Part shown: positions 38,696-47,488 of the stretch, in pieces
How positions within the stretch are numbered: position 1 is the first letter of the stretch
Layout of the letters: every line of letters starts with the position of its first letter
NCBI GenBank assembly: GCA_019339365.1
Contig: CP079859.1
Location: 3,348,001-3,412,000, forward strand
Direction: 5' to 3'
Source of the DNA: Vibrio neptunius
Lineage (GTDB): Bacteria > Pseudomonadota > Gammaproteobacteria > Enterobacterales > Vibrionaceae
DNA length: 64,000 nucleotides
Translations under genes and position numbers: made by a program
Notes under the pieces: model-generated
Told to the model about the DNA's origin: nothing
Seen by the model: only the letters and a program-made list of their open reading frames with translations
The model's database searches: none

Positions 38696-39486
38696 TTACA
38701 GCAACATAGTTCCAGCAACAAAGAGTAAAAATACTGCAAAGATTTTTTTCAATGTTGCGGTTGGTAATGATGTAGCTAATTTTGCACCGATACGCGTCGT
38801 GAGCATAGAAGTCGACGCAATTGCGATAAGCGCTGGCACATAGACATACCCTAAGCTGTAAGATGGTAATGATTGTGCCTGATAACCATGGAAGATGAAA
38901 CCTATCATACCAGCAATAGCAATAAAGCAGCCACAAACAGATGAAGAACCAACCGCTTTACGCATTTCAATACCATGTCGGTTCAAAAATGGTACAGACA
39001 AAGACCCTCCGCCTATTCCTGCAAGACTTGATACCATGCCAATTCCAGTCCCAATCGACAATGTTGCACCATTGCCAGGCATGCTTCTATGGCTATGCCC
39101 CCTAATTGAAAAAAGCATTTGTATCGCCAAACATAACACGATAACACCGAACACTTTAGGTAAATACTGCGAGGGATCCATTCAGCTACATTCGCTCCAA
39201 GAAAGCCACCTACCACCACACCCGGCATCAACCATTTCACCACATACATATCCACATTACCGAGTTTAAAATGGTTAAGTGCAGAGGAACCAGAGGTAAC
39301 AATAATAGAAGCAAGAGAAGTCGCCAAAGCGATTTGCATGCTGATAGCAGGATCAATACCTGCCATCGGAAGCAGAAAAAGCAACGCGGGCACAACAATT
39401 AAGCCACCACCGATGCCGAGAAGTCCCGCCATTACCCCTACAACACTGCCAAGAAGGAGCAGCAAGACCAAAAATTCAATATTCAC
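38696..39486 (-). CDS. TauE/SafE-family membrane permease, frame broken by one base
   Basis: The protein has eight membrane segments in two halves, each with the Gly-rich motif (LLGIGGGLIVVPALL, LAGIGGGSLSVPFL). Members export sulfite, sulfoacetate or related anions; no substrate can be given. The first frame (from 39486) ends at GANVAEWIP and the second continues SQYLPKVFGVIVL. Adding one base to the CCC run (plus strand 39173-39175) joins them into about 263 residues. The break is probably a sequencing error. It sits between ptsP and lgt, where E. coli has no gene. Confidence 0.82.
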
Positions 39487-39494
39487 ATTTTTCC

Positions 39495-41741
39495 TTATCG
39501 TTTACCTGCGCGGATAAAGCCCGCGAACCCTTTCTCTTCAAAGAATGTTTGCATCATTGTATAAATATTATTGCCATAAGGCTGCATTAAAGCATTGTCA
39601 GCAAGTTGTCTTAGTTCCCTACTGTCGGTATGGCGCAGCAAGTATTTCACCTTAGCAACATTGGACGTGTTCATACTCAAACTACGATAGCCCAACCCAA
39701 CCATCAGAAGCGCACCGATAGGGTCACCCGCCAGTTCACCACAAATACAAACGGGCAGTTGCAGTTGCTGGCAAGTTTGCTGGATATGAGCCAGTGCCAT
39801 TATCACCGCTGGGTGCATCGACTCATAGACATCAGCAACCCGTGCGTTGTTACGATCAACGGCTAATAAGTATTGTGTCAGATCATTCGTACCAATAGAG
39901 ACAAAATCAACCTTTTCAGCAATCAGCGGCAAAAGATAAATCATCGATGGTACTTCAATCATCACTCCAATGGCTGGCATTTTCACTCGTTCATCCAATT
40001 CTGCGACTTCTTGATGAGCACGATCAATCAAATCAATCGCATCATCCAATTCTTGAGCCCCTGACACCATTGGCAGCAAAATACTCAGATTATCGTGCTC
40101 GGCACTGGCTCGCATCATGGCGCGAATTTGCATCAGAAAGATATCTGGATGATCAAGGGTAAATCGAATACCACGCCAACCGAGAAAAGGGTTGTCTTCC
40201 TCAATAGGCAGATAAGGCAGCGCTTTATCTCCACCAATATCAAGCGTACGCATGACGACGCGCTTATCGGGGTATGTCTTCAGCACTGATTGATACTGAA
40301 GAGTTTGTTCATCTTCAGAAGGGAAGCGATGTTGGAGTAAAAAAGAAATCTCGGTCCGATAGAGACCTACTCCATCGACCCCTTGATTGACAGCAATGTT
40401 CGCATCCGCACTCAGACCAGCGTTGAGCAAGACCTCGATACGCACATCATCGCTGGTGCATGCAGGTTCAAGAATTCGCTGGTTGACCATGGTCGCCAAC
40501 TCGCTCTCTTGATGCGCCAGTTCACGATACTCTTTGAGTAGCTGCTTACCCGGAGAGACAAAGATCTTTCCGCTGTATCCATCAACGATACCACGCTTAC
40601 CATTAATCGGTTTAGGATTAAGTGTCACCCCCATCACCGCTGGAATACCCAAAGCACGAGACAAAATTGCAGCGTGAGAGTTTGCAGCCCCTTCAAGAGA
40701 AACGACAGCAAGGAGCTTTTCCTTAGGAATAGAAGCAAGCAAGGTTGCCGTTAACTCGCGCACAACCAATATCACCGGCTTTTCAATCGATGGCTTATCT
40801 TTCTCGGTATTGTGGAGAAAAAACAATAAACGTTGACCCAATTCTTTTATATCTTGAGCCCGCTCTCTGAGGTAAACATCTGACATACGAGCAAATCGAT
40901 TAGAGTAGCTTTCAACGACTTGCCTCAGTGCCCAATCAGCGCGATCACCTTTTTGGATTTGCGTTTTTAGGTCCTTACGCAACATTGGATCATTAAGCAG
41001 GTGTGTAAATAGGTCAAATATCGCCAATGTATCTTTGTTGATTTCACTGTCGAGCTTTTTTCGCATCCGTCGAAAATCGCTCAACGCATCTTCAACCGCT
41101 AATAGTAGCCACTCTTGTTCACGCTCAACGTCCAACGTTGATGCTGGATATACATCTGTCAAATCCGGCTGGGTGTCATCCCACCAGAACTCGCCAATAG
41201 CAACACCAGAAGATGCAGGAATGCCTTTGATTGCGTGTTGCTTTTTCTCTAAGCGCCAATGTCCCTGCGTTTGCGCATGCGCAATAATCACCGCAAGCTG
41301 AGCCGCTAAGGTTACTAGAAAAGATTCTTCGATCTCATCAAACTGACGAGGCTGTTTTTGTTGTACAACCAACACCCCCAATACTTGCTTGCGATAAATG
41401 ATCGGAGTACCAAGAAAACTTTGATACACCTCTTCGCCTAACTGGGAAAAATATTTAAAACTAGGATGCCGAGAAGCTTCGGCGAGGTTAAGGGGTTCAG
41501 CACTACGCTTGACCAAACCGACCAAACCCTCACTGAAATTGATATGAATTTTTTTACCTTTGAAACGCAAGCCTTGAGTTGCCATCAACTCAAGACGCTG
41601 CATTTCTTCATTCGCAAGATAGACAGTGCAGCACTCCGTGTTCATTGCGCTGCATGTTTGCTTTACTAAAACTCTGAGTGCCTGATGCACATCATCAACT
41701 TTAGATACCTGTTCAACTATGTCCCTTAGTTGAGAAAGCAT
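39495..41741 (-). CDS. ptsP: PEP-protein phosphotransferase PtsP (enzyme I-Ntr)
   Basis: The 748 residues start with a GAF sensor domain (about 15-150) followed by an enzyme I. The phosphorylated His lies in GAANSHAAILSRALGIPAV. The PEP-binding barrel has GVGLYRTEISFLL and the motif FVSIGTNDLTQYLLAVDR. PtsP starts the nitrogen-PTS relay to NPr and EIIA-Ntr, which links nitrogen and potassium status to regulation. Three bases separate it from rppH upstream, as in E. coli. Confidence 0.95.
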   Translation of the reverse strand: MLSQLRDIVEQVSKVDDVHQALRVLVKQTCSAMNTECCTVYLANEEMQRLELMATQGLRFKGKKIHINFSEGLVGLVKRSAEPLNLAEASRHPSFKYFSQLGEEVYQSFLGTPIIYRKQVLGVLVVQQKQPRQFDEIEESFLVTLAAQLAVIIAHAQTQGHWRLEKKQHAIKGIPASSGVAIGEFWWDDTQPDLTDVYPASTLDVEREQEWLLLAVEDALSDFRRMRKKLDSEINKDTLAIFDLFTHLLNDPMLRKDLKTQIQKGDRADWALRQVVESYSNRFARMSDVYLRERAQDIKELGQRLLFFLHNTEKDKPSIEKPVILVVRELTATLLASIPKEKLLAVVSLEGAANSHAAILSRALGIPAVMGVTLNPKPINGKRGIVDGYSGKIFVSPGKQLLKEYRELAHQESELATMVNQRILEPACTSDDVRIEVLLNAGLSADANIAVNQGVDGVGLYRTEISFLLQHRFPSEDEQTLQYQSVLKTYPDKRVVMRTLDIGGDKALPYLPIEEDNPFLGWRGIRFTLDHPDIFLMQIRAMMRASAEHDNLSILLPMVSGAQELDDAIDLIDRAHQEVAELDERVKMPAIGVMIEVPSMIYLLPLIAEKVDFVSIGTNDLTQYLLAVDRNNARVADVYESMHPAVIMALAHIQQTCQQLQLPVCICGELAGDPIGALLMVGLGYRSLSMNTSNVAKVKYLLRHTDSRELRQLADNALMQPYGNNIYTMMQTFFEEKGFAGFIRAGKR

Positions 41742-41743
41742 GT

Positions 41744-42262
41744 CTATCCTCTTCTGTGTTTGCGTTTACCCTTCGCTTTGCGCTCTTTAAACGGCATTGC
41801 GACAGAAGCAAATTCCTTCATCGCTCGACGATAAACGTCTCGCTTAAAGGACACGACTTGCCTGACTGGATACCAGTAACTCACCCAACGCCAACCATCA
41901 AATTCAGGGGAATTTCCTCGCTGCATATCAATTCGTGATTCATCACAATCCAGACGAAGAAGGAACCATTTCTGTTTTTGTCCGATACAGACAGGTTTCG
42001 AATCCCAGCGCACTAATCGTTTTGGTAGTTTGTACCTTAACCAATGACGGCTAGTCGCTACAATCTTTACGTCTTTTTTAGTAAGACCGACCTCTTCGTA
42101 TAGTTCCCGAAACATTGCCTGTTCAGGAGTTTCGCCATCATCCATTCCCCCTTGAGGAAATTGCCATGAATGTTGCCCGTATCGTTTAGCCCAGAAGACC
42201 TGACCATGGTTGTTACAGATTACAATTCCCACATTTAAGCGGTAACCATCGCCATCTATCAC
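41744..42262 (-). CDS. rppH: RNA pyrophosphohydrolase RppH (Nudix)
   Basis: RppH removes pyrophosphate from mRNA 5' ends and so triggers RNase E decay. The Nudix box is visible: [23 protein letters not shown]. The best start is GTG 42262 with AGAGG seven bases upstream, which gives the usual [13 protein letters not shown] start and 172 residues. The frame is open back to 42325, but that N-terminus has no family likeness. It is divergent from mutH across a 622-base gap full of DnaA boxes. Confidence 0.92.
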   Translation of the reverse strand: MIDGDGYRLNVGIVICNNHGQVFWAKRYGQHSWQFPQGGMDDGETPEQAMFRELYEEVGLTKKDVKIVATSRHWLRYKLPKRLVRWDSKPVCIGQKQKWFLLRLDCDESRIDMQRGNSPEFDGWRWVSYWYPVRQVVSFKRDVYRRAMKEFASVAMPFKERKAKGKRKHRRG

Positions 42263-42297
42263 TGGCCAACCTCTAATTAAATTCTTAATTACAGTGA

Positions 42298-42777
42298 TTT
42301 TTCCACATATCCCCAGATGTAGCAAACTTACTAGTGTGACTAATACGTAAATTATGGCGCAACTCAGTCTTTATGGATAACTTTTAATCCAAAACACGGT
42401 TATTCACACAAAGGTGAGACATAGTCCACATTTATTCACCTTTTCTGTGCATAACCATGTGCAGAATCCTAGAGAAAGTGATCATTCTTTATCCATGAGA
42501 ACATCACATTTAATACAAGATTTTAAAAGAATAAAATAAAAACCTTTAAAATCAGAATTATAAAAAAATAGAATTTTAAAAATTGCCAAAATAGCAATCC
42601 ATAAAACACCCCTCACTCAGATCGGTCAAAGATCCACCAGACAGACTTTTATCCACATCACCAACTCAACAAGGCAAGTTATGACCAAAAACTCAAGCAA
42701 ATTATTGGCCTTAAAACACTGTTTATTCATACACTCCTGATAAAAATTCGTCTTATCTCAACAACACCTGTGGATAA
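42298..42777. promoter_or_regulatory. DARS2-like DnaA-box cluster between rppH and mutH
   Basis: Four perfect TTATNCACA DnaA boxes: TTATTCACA 42400-42408 (+), TTATGCACA 42446-42454 (-), TTATCCACA 42649-42657 (+), TTATCCACA 42769-42777 (-). Several one-mismatch copies accompany them (around 42298, 42371, 42432, 42723). An AT-rich stretch fills 42515-42600. In E. coli the DnaA-reactivating sequence DARS2 lies in this same mutH-ygdP(rppH) gap. The gene context is not that of a chromosome origin. Confidence 0.72.
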
Positions 42778-42884
42778 CCCCTTAATTGATGATCTTTTAG
42801 ACACTAATATCCACTTTCAACCAGTCACATTTGGATCAATTTCAGCTACAATAACGGCAACGTTTGACCACCCTGACGATCCTC

Positions 42885-43549
42885 ATGAAGCCCGAACCTA
42901 AATCAGAAACCGAATTGCTCAAGCGAGCGAGAGATATTGCTGGCGTGAGTTTTAAGGAACTGGCAGATGAGGCAAACCTAATGGTACCGCCCGACCTAAA
43001 AGAGATAAAGGTTGGGTCGGCCAACTGTTGGAATGGCACCTAGGTGCACTCGCGGGAAGCAAACCCCAACAAGATTTTGAGCAGCTTGGAATCGAACTCA
43101 AAACGATCCCGATTGGCCATACGGGCAAACCTTTGGAAACCACCTTTGTCTGTGTCGCTCCACTGATTGGAGTACAAGGACTGACTTGGGAAACCAGTCA
43201 CGTACGCAACAAGCTATCAAGAGTGCTTTGGGTTCCTGTCGAAGGGGAACGTGAGGTCCCACTTGCTGAACGTCGCGTGGGGTCACCTTTAATATGGTCA
43301 CCAAGTGAAAACGAAGAGTTGCAGCTCAAAACGGATTGGGAAGAATTAATGGAATTGATCGTGCTAGGACACGTGGAACAAATTACCGCTCGCCATGGTG
43401 AAGTCCTGCAATTGCGACCAAAAGCCGCGAATAGCAGAGTATTGACTGAAGCGTATGGAGCGAGCGGCAAGCCTATAATGACATTACCGCGAGGGTTCTA
43501 TCTTCGAACTCAATTTACGGCTCAGATCCTTGAGCAAAACTTTGTTTGA
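42885..43549 (+). CDS. mutH: DNA mismatch repair endonuclease MutH, frame broken by one base
   Basis: MutH nicks the unmethylated strand at hemimethylated GATC during mismatch repair. The frame from ATG 42885 gives [20 protein letters not shown]...PPDLK and then needs one extra A in the A4 run at 42998-43001 to continue [21 protein letters not shown]. The repaired length is about 221 residues (E. coli 229). The nuclease residues D...E.K are seen in [17 protein letters not shown]. The core [16 protein letters not shown] is intact. The open frame from 43028 is only the downstream part. Confidence 0.93.
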
Positions 43550-43550
43550 T

Positions 43551-43862
43551 CTAATGTGTGGTTAATGACAGTTCGACATCATGATAAAGTGGACCATCTC
43601 CAGCGCCACATTCATCATAAGCATTGTGTAACCTTAGGTAAGCCCTTTCAACGCCCAAACGTAGTAGCTCTTCTTTGACAGAGTCGAGAGACTCAAAATG
43701 AATCGGCTTATCATCTTTTTTGATTGGTTCCAGTCTATGTTTGTACTCCACTGCGAGAAGGTAGTGGGAGAGATCTGAACACCCAATGACAAACACCTTG
43801 GGTGGTTGGTAGTTATCTTTGTGATGTCCATGGATCCATTTATCTAATTGTTTTTTTTGCAT
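43551..43862 (-). CDS. Small DUF6482-like protein
   Basis: A 103-residue acidic/basic soluble protein ending two bases beyond mutH, convergent. It shows HFESLDSVKEELLRLGVERAYLRLHNAYDECGAGDG, which resembles the end of the DUF6482 group as I remember it. It has no signal peptide or membrane segment. Function unknown. An alternative frame of the same stretch is only a shadow. Confidence 0.6.
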   Translation of the reverse strand: MQKKQLDKWIHGHHKDNYQPPKVFVIGCSDLSHYLLAVEYKHRLEPIKKDDKPIHFESLDSVKEELLRLGVERAYLRLHNAYDECGAGDGPLYHDVELSLTTH

Positions 43863-43988
43863 AGCACACCTCCAATTTAATTTTAGTTAACTATGCAAAT
43901 TTTGCGAAATTGTTATCGAGCACCATTCCTTCTAATGTAGCGATGCCCTATATTGAGATAACAAAGAGAAATTGAGTAAGGAAGTTCA

Positions 43989-45023
43989 ATGCAATACAAC
44001 AAGTTACCTAATTCCACTCTTGAAATTAGTAAAATCTGCCTTGGCACCATGACCTTTGGTGAACAAAACTCGGAGCAAGACGCTTTCAGTCAACTTGATT
44101 ATGCACTCGAGCGTGGTGTGAACTTCATCGATACTGCCGAAATGTACCCTGTCCCTCCTAAAGCGGATACCCAAGGTTCTACCGAGCAATACATCGGTAA
44201 TTGGCTGAAGAAATCAGGGAAGAGAGAAAAAGTCGTACTGGCGACCAAAATTGCAGGGCCGAGAAACGTCCCTTATATTCGTGACAACATGCGTCTAGAT
44301 AGGCGCAATATCCATCAAGCGATAGACGACAGCTTGCAGAGACTACAAACTGACTACGTTGACTTGTACCAACTGCACTGGCCTCAGCGCAAAACAAACT
44401 GTTTTGGCCAACTCAATTATCCATACCCAGATGAGCAGGAAGAAGTCACACTCATTGAGACCCTAGAGAGCTTGGCCGATCTCATTAAAGCAGGCAAAGT
44501 GCGTTATATCGGTGTTTCCAATGAAACACCTTGGGGGGTAATGACACTGCTGCGCCTAGCGGAGAAGCATGAACTACCACGCATTATTTCGATTCAGAAC
44601 CCGTACAACCTACTTAATCGCAGCTTTGAAATCGGTTTGTCGGAAATCAGTCATTATGAAGGTGTTCAGTTACTCGCCTACTCACCATTAGCATTTGGCT
44701 GCCTGAGCGGTAAGTATCTCGACAAAGCACGTCCAGAGGGGGCGAGATGTTCATTGTTTGAGCGCTTTGTTCGTTATTTTACTCCGCAAGGAATACAAGC
44801 GACACAAGCGTACGTCAACCTAGCTAGACAGCATGGACTCGATCCAGCTCAGATGGCCTTGGCTTTTGTCAATCAACGGCCTTTTGTTGGTTCCAACATT
44901 ATAGGAGCAACGAATCTGGAACAGCTCAAATCTAATATTGACAGTCTTGATGTCGTATTAAGTGAAGAATTGCTCCAGGGACTTCAGGAAATTGGCACGA
45001 CTTACTCCAACCCTTGCCCTTAG
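43989..45023 (+). CDS. tas: NADP(H)-dependent aldo-keto reductase Tas
   Basis: The 344-residue TIM-barrel oxidoreductase has the aldo-keto reductase tetrad in NFIDTAEMYPVPPK (Asp, Tyr), KIAGPRN (Lys) and LYQLHWPQR (His). The N-terminus MQYNKLPNSTLEISKICLGTMTFGEQN is that of E. coli Tas, whose gene also lies close to mutH. Its natural substrate is not known. It has its own start at 43989 with AAGGA upstream. Confidence 0.92.
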   Translation: MQYNKLPNSTLEISKICLGTMTFGEQNSEQDAFSQLDYALERGVNFIDTAEMYPVPPKADTQGSTEQYIGNWLKKSGKREKVVLATKIAGPRNVPYIRDNMRLDRRNIHQAIDDSLQRLQTDYVDLYQLHWPQRKTNCFGQLNYPYPDEQEEVTLIETLESLADLIKAGKVRYIGVSNETPWGVMTLLRLAEKHELPRIISIQNPYNLLNRSFEIGLSEISHYEGVQLLAYSPLAFGCLSGKYLDKARPEGARCSLFERFVRYFTPQGIQATQAYVNLARQHGLDPAQMALAFVNQRPFVGSNIIGATNLEQLKSNIDSLDVVLSEELLQGLQEIGTTYSNPCP

Positions 45024-45030
45024 TGAAAAA

Positions 45031-45055
45031 CCAGCTACTGCATCAGTAGCTGGCT
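45031..45055. terminator. Terminator hairpin between tas and the DUF1127-like gene
   Basis: CCAGCTACTG/CAGTAGCTGG 10-bp stem. A second hairpin (GGACCAGT/ACTGGTCC) follows at 45066-45089 and may serve the minus-strand gene. Confidence 0.65.
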
Positions 45056-45094
45056 GATAAATTTCGGACCAGTGAAGCAAACTGGTCCTATCCA

Positions 45095-45346
45095 TTACGT
45101 AGATATTCGCACACTGAGAACTCGACGAAGATGACGAATACGACGCTCAGCTTTTACGCTATCAGGTTCTGAATGACCAACAGGGCGGCCATCGTTTTCC
45201 AAACCAATGTCACGAAGTAAACGTTCGTTTTCCCATGGGATATGGAAAGCACTACGCCTGATTCGACGTTTCCAATCACGCTCTTCACGACGTAAATCAG
45301 CTTTAACCAAAAGAGTAGCAAGTTTTAGATAGACAGAATGACTCAT
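45095..45346 (-). CDS. Small DUF1127-like protein
   Basis: An 83-residue very basic protein starting MSHSVYLKLATLLVKADLRR. Its core ENERLLRDIGLENDG resembles the L-x-D-I-G-L motif of DUF1127. Some DUF1127 proteins affect phosphate, carbon and RNA metabolism, but no function is known here. ATG 45346 is preceded by TGGAGA; the upstream in-frame ATG would add a poor N-terminus. Confidence 0.6.
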   Translation of the reverse strand: MSHSVYLKLATLLVKADLRREERDWKRRIRRSAFHIPWENERLLRDIGLENDGRPVGHSEPDSVKAERRIRHLRRVLSVRIST

Positions 45347-45463
45347 GATAAATCTCCAGTTGAATGAGAAACAGCTGGGGAAAATCAACGAATAGACCGA
45401 AAAATAAAGACATTTTTAATTCGCTGCTTCCCGCAGCCAATTAAAAAAATGGGTACGGACTAA

Positions 45464-45580
45464 TTACAATATTTGGGTAGAACGGCGATCACACGACGCA
45501 GGCTTGCTTTGTTTAGCCACCATGTTCGAAGCTTGATCACAAGACGCAGTCATCAATGAATTGACGTTGAAATGTTTCAT
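45464..45580 (-). CDS. Possible 38-residue small protein with repeated ASCD motif
   Basis: ATG 45580 has a near-ideal GGGAGG upstream with a six-base spacer. The 38 codons end at TAA 45464 and include ASCDQASN and ASCDRRST, a short internal duplication with one Cys each. No homologue is recognised. Upstream (45581-45850) is AT-rich and carries only the vpsR terminator. Confidence 0.45.
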   Translation of the reverse strand: MKHFNVNSLMTASCDQASNMVAKQSKPASCDRRSTQIL

Positions 45581-45800
45581 TGTGCGCCTCCCAGTAATGT
45601 ATTAATCCAATAGAAAAGTGTTTCGATATGTGAGCTTATACTCACGATTAAATTTTATGCATAAGCGATGACATTTCAACCATTATTTTGCATAGAATTA
45701 AAATACAATGTTTTAACCTAAAAATAACCGCACCAAACTCATGATTATAAGATATTCCACTAGGTGATATAACCTTCAGCGATTTATTCTCTATGTAAAT

Positions 45801-45832
45801 AGAAAAGCCACACGGCTTAAAGTGTGGCTTTA
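45801..45832 (-). terminator. Terminator of vpsR
   Basis: AAAGCCACAC/GTGTGGCTTT 10-bp stem just downstream of the vpsR stop. Confidence 0.85.
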
Positions 45833-45850
45833 TTTAGATAAAACAAATAA

Positions 45851-47185
45851 TTACACTGTTGTATCACTGATTAAGTTATGCTTATTAAGTAATCTATACA
45901 TAGTAGCACGTGATACACCCAGTTCTTTCGCTGCCATTGATACCTGACCAGAATGAGACTCGAGCACCAATAAAAGCGCATCACGTTCACTTCGTTCACG
46001 GATACTTTTTAAACTGCGTTTGCCATCGCTTCGTTTAGGTAAATCGAGGTGTTCTTCATCCAGCATCACTGTCTCAGACATCAGAACAATACGCTTGATC
46101 TGATTCATCAATTCACGCACATTACCCGGCCAGTGATAACGAGTCAGAGCTCGTGTGGCTTCTTCGGTGTAACTACGAGCCTGTGCGTTGTATTCCTTGG
46201 AGTATTCCTGAAGGAAATGTCGCGCGAGTATTGCGATATCCCCAGCGCGCTCTTTTAAGCTTGGAACATTGATGCGCAACACATTAATGTAGTGGTAAAG
46301 CTCTTCATTGAAATCACCATCAATCAAAGCTTTTTCAATATCGGCCGAATTGGCAGCTAGGATCCGTACATCGATTTCCTGACGACCATTCGCTGTCTCA
46401 ATAGTGCCTTCTTGAAGAAATCGCAATAGATTCAATTGCTGAGACTTAGGTAAGGTCAGGATATCGTTAAGCAATATCGTACCACCATCTGCTTTTTCAA
46501 GAATCGAAGGCTCAGAGGTTTCATCTCGGTTAACACCGAATAAGTCACTCTCAAGGCGCCTCTCTGACATCGCGCGACAATTGACAGAAATGAACTCTTT
46601 CTGCGCACGAGAAGAGGTTTTATGCACAGCACGAGCTACGGTCTCTTTACCAGTGCCACTCTCACCGTAAATGAGAATGCTCACGTCAGTTGGACCGATA
46701 CGTTTTATCTGATCACGCAGACGCTTCATTGGGATCGATTCTCCAATCAGCCCCATGTCATTATTACTGCCATAGTGTGGCCAGACTTTTTTCTCTAACT
46801 TGAGCATACCAAGTTGATGGCCAATGGTGCTGAGAAGCTGAGCATCTGGAATTGGCGCAGTGAAAAAGTCGATACAAAAGTTAACAATAAATTGGCAAAT
46901 AGTATCTGAACTTAACTGCGATTCGCGGATAAATGCGAGCCAGCGTACTTGCTTATGATTACTCACCAAATTCGCAATACCATTGAGACTAAACTCGTCA
47001 TGACTAAGGTCGACAATGCCAATGCATGGTCCTGTTTCGCTGAACAAAGCGTCTGCTTTGCGTAAATCTGCACACTGAGTGCAACGCCATCCTACTTGCT
47101 CTAACACCGACAGCCAGGGCTCATACGTACCACCGACAACGATAAGTGAACCAGGAATGGAGTCCATTCGGAACTGACTAGCCAT
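45851..47185 (-). CDS. vpsR: VpsR, c-di-GMP-dependent activator of biofilm genes
   Basis: The 444 residues equal V. cholerae VpsR and match it almost throughout. A receiver-like domain (about 1-140) is followed by an AAA+ enhancer-binding domain (Walker A GESGTGKETVA, Walker B GGTILLND) and a Fis-type HTH (MAAKELGVSRATMYRLLNKH). The GAFTGA loop for sigma-54 contact is missing: after DLFG the sequence is VNRDETSEPS. This agrees with VpsR acting with sigma-70 RNA polymerase. It binds c-di-GMP and drives vps and matrix genes, so it is a natural output for NspS-MbaA signalling encoded 40 kb away. Confidence 0.95.
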   Translation of the reverse strand: MASQFRMDSIPGSLIVVGGTYEPWLSVLEQVGWRCTQCADLRKADALFSETGPCIGIVDLSHDEFSLNGIANLVSNHKQVRWLAFIRESQLSSDTICQFIVNFCIDFFTAPIPDAQLLSTIGHQLGMLKLEKKVWPHYGSNNDMGLIGESIPMKRLRDQIKRIGPTDVSILIYGESGTGKETVARAVHKTSSRAQKEFISVNCRAMSERRLESDLFGVNRDETSEPSILEKADGGTILLNDILTLPKSQQLNLLRFLQEGTIETANGRQEIDVRILAANSADIEKALIDGDFNEELYHYINVLRINVPSLKERAGDIAILARHFLQEYSKEYNAQARSYTEEATRALTRYHWPGNVRELMNQIKRIVLMSETVMLDEEHLDLPKRSDGKRSLKSIRERSERDALLLVLESHSGQVSMAAKELGVSRATMYRLLNKHNLISDTTV

Positions 47186-47488
47186 GAAATGTATCCCTAT
47201 TGATTCAAATTTTAATGCTGTGCCTCTAGAGGCACCAAAACTTAGCCGTTACATTATAGAGACTCGGCAAGATAATCTGTCTCATTACTAAGACTAGCTA
47301 GTGAATTATATAAATACCAAACAACAATTCGATCAACATTCGGCACGAGTATGCATCTCTCGACACAAAACGAGACATAGTGCTAAAACTCTACTACAAC
47401 AATTTCAGACATTACACCTATGCCAGATAAGAAAAATCCGGTACAAGCGTTACCTATACCGGATCCCATTTAAAATAATGTTTACATG
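47186..47488. other. Intergenic region with vpsR promoter and MATE terminator
   Basis: These 303 bases have no gene. The left part must hold the vpsR promoter. The right part has the hairpin at 47436-47464. Nothing else is evident. Confidence 0.4.
47436..47464 (-). terminator. Terminator of the MATE efflux gene
   Basis: ATCCGGTA/TACCGGAT stem followed on the minus strand by TTTTTC. Confidence 0.7.

Noticed and set aside
42263..42884. Chromosome replication origin
   Set aside because: DnaA boxes and an AT-rich block are there, but no mnmG, mioC, dnaA, rctB or par genes. The gene pair rppH-mutH is the DARS2 position of E. coli.
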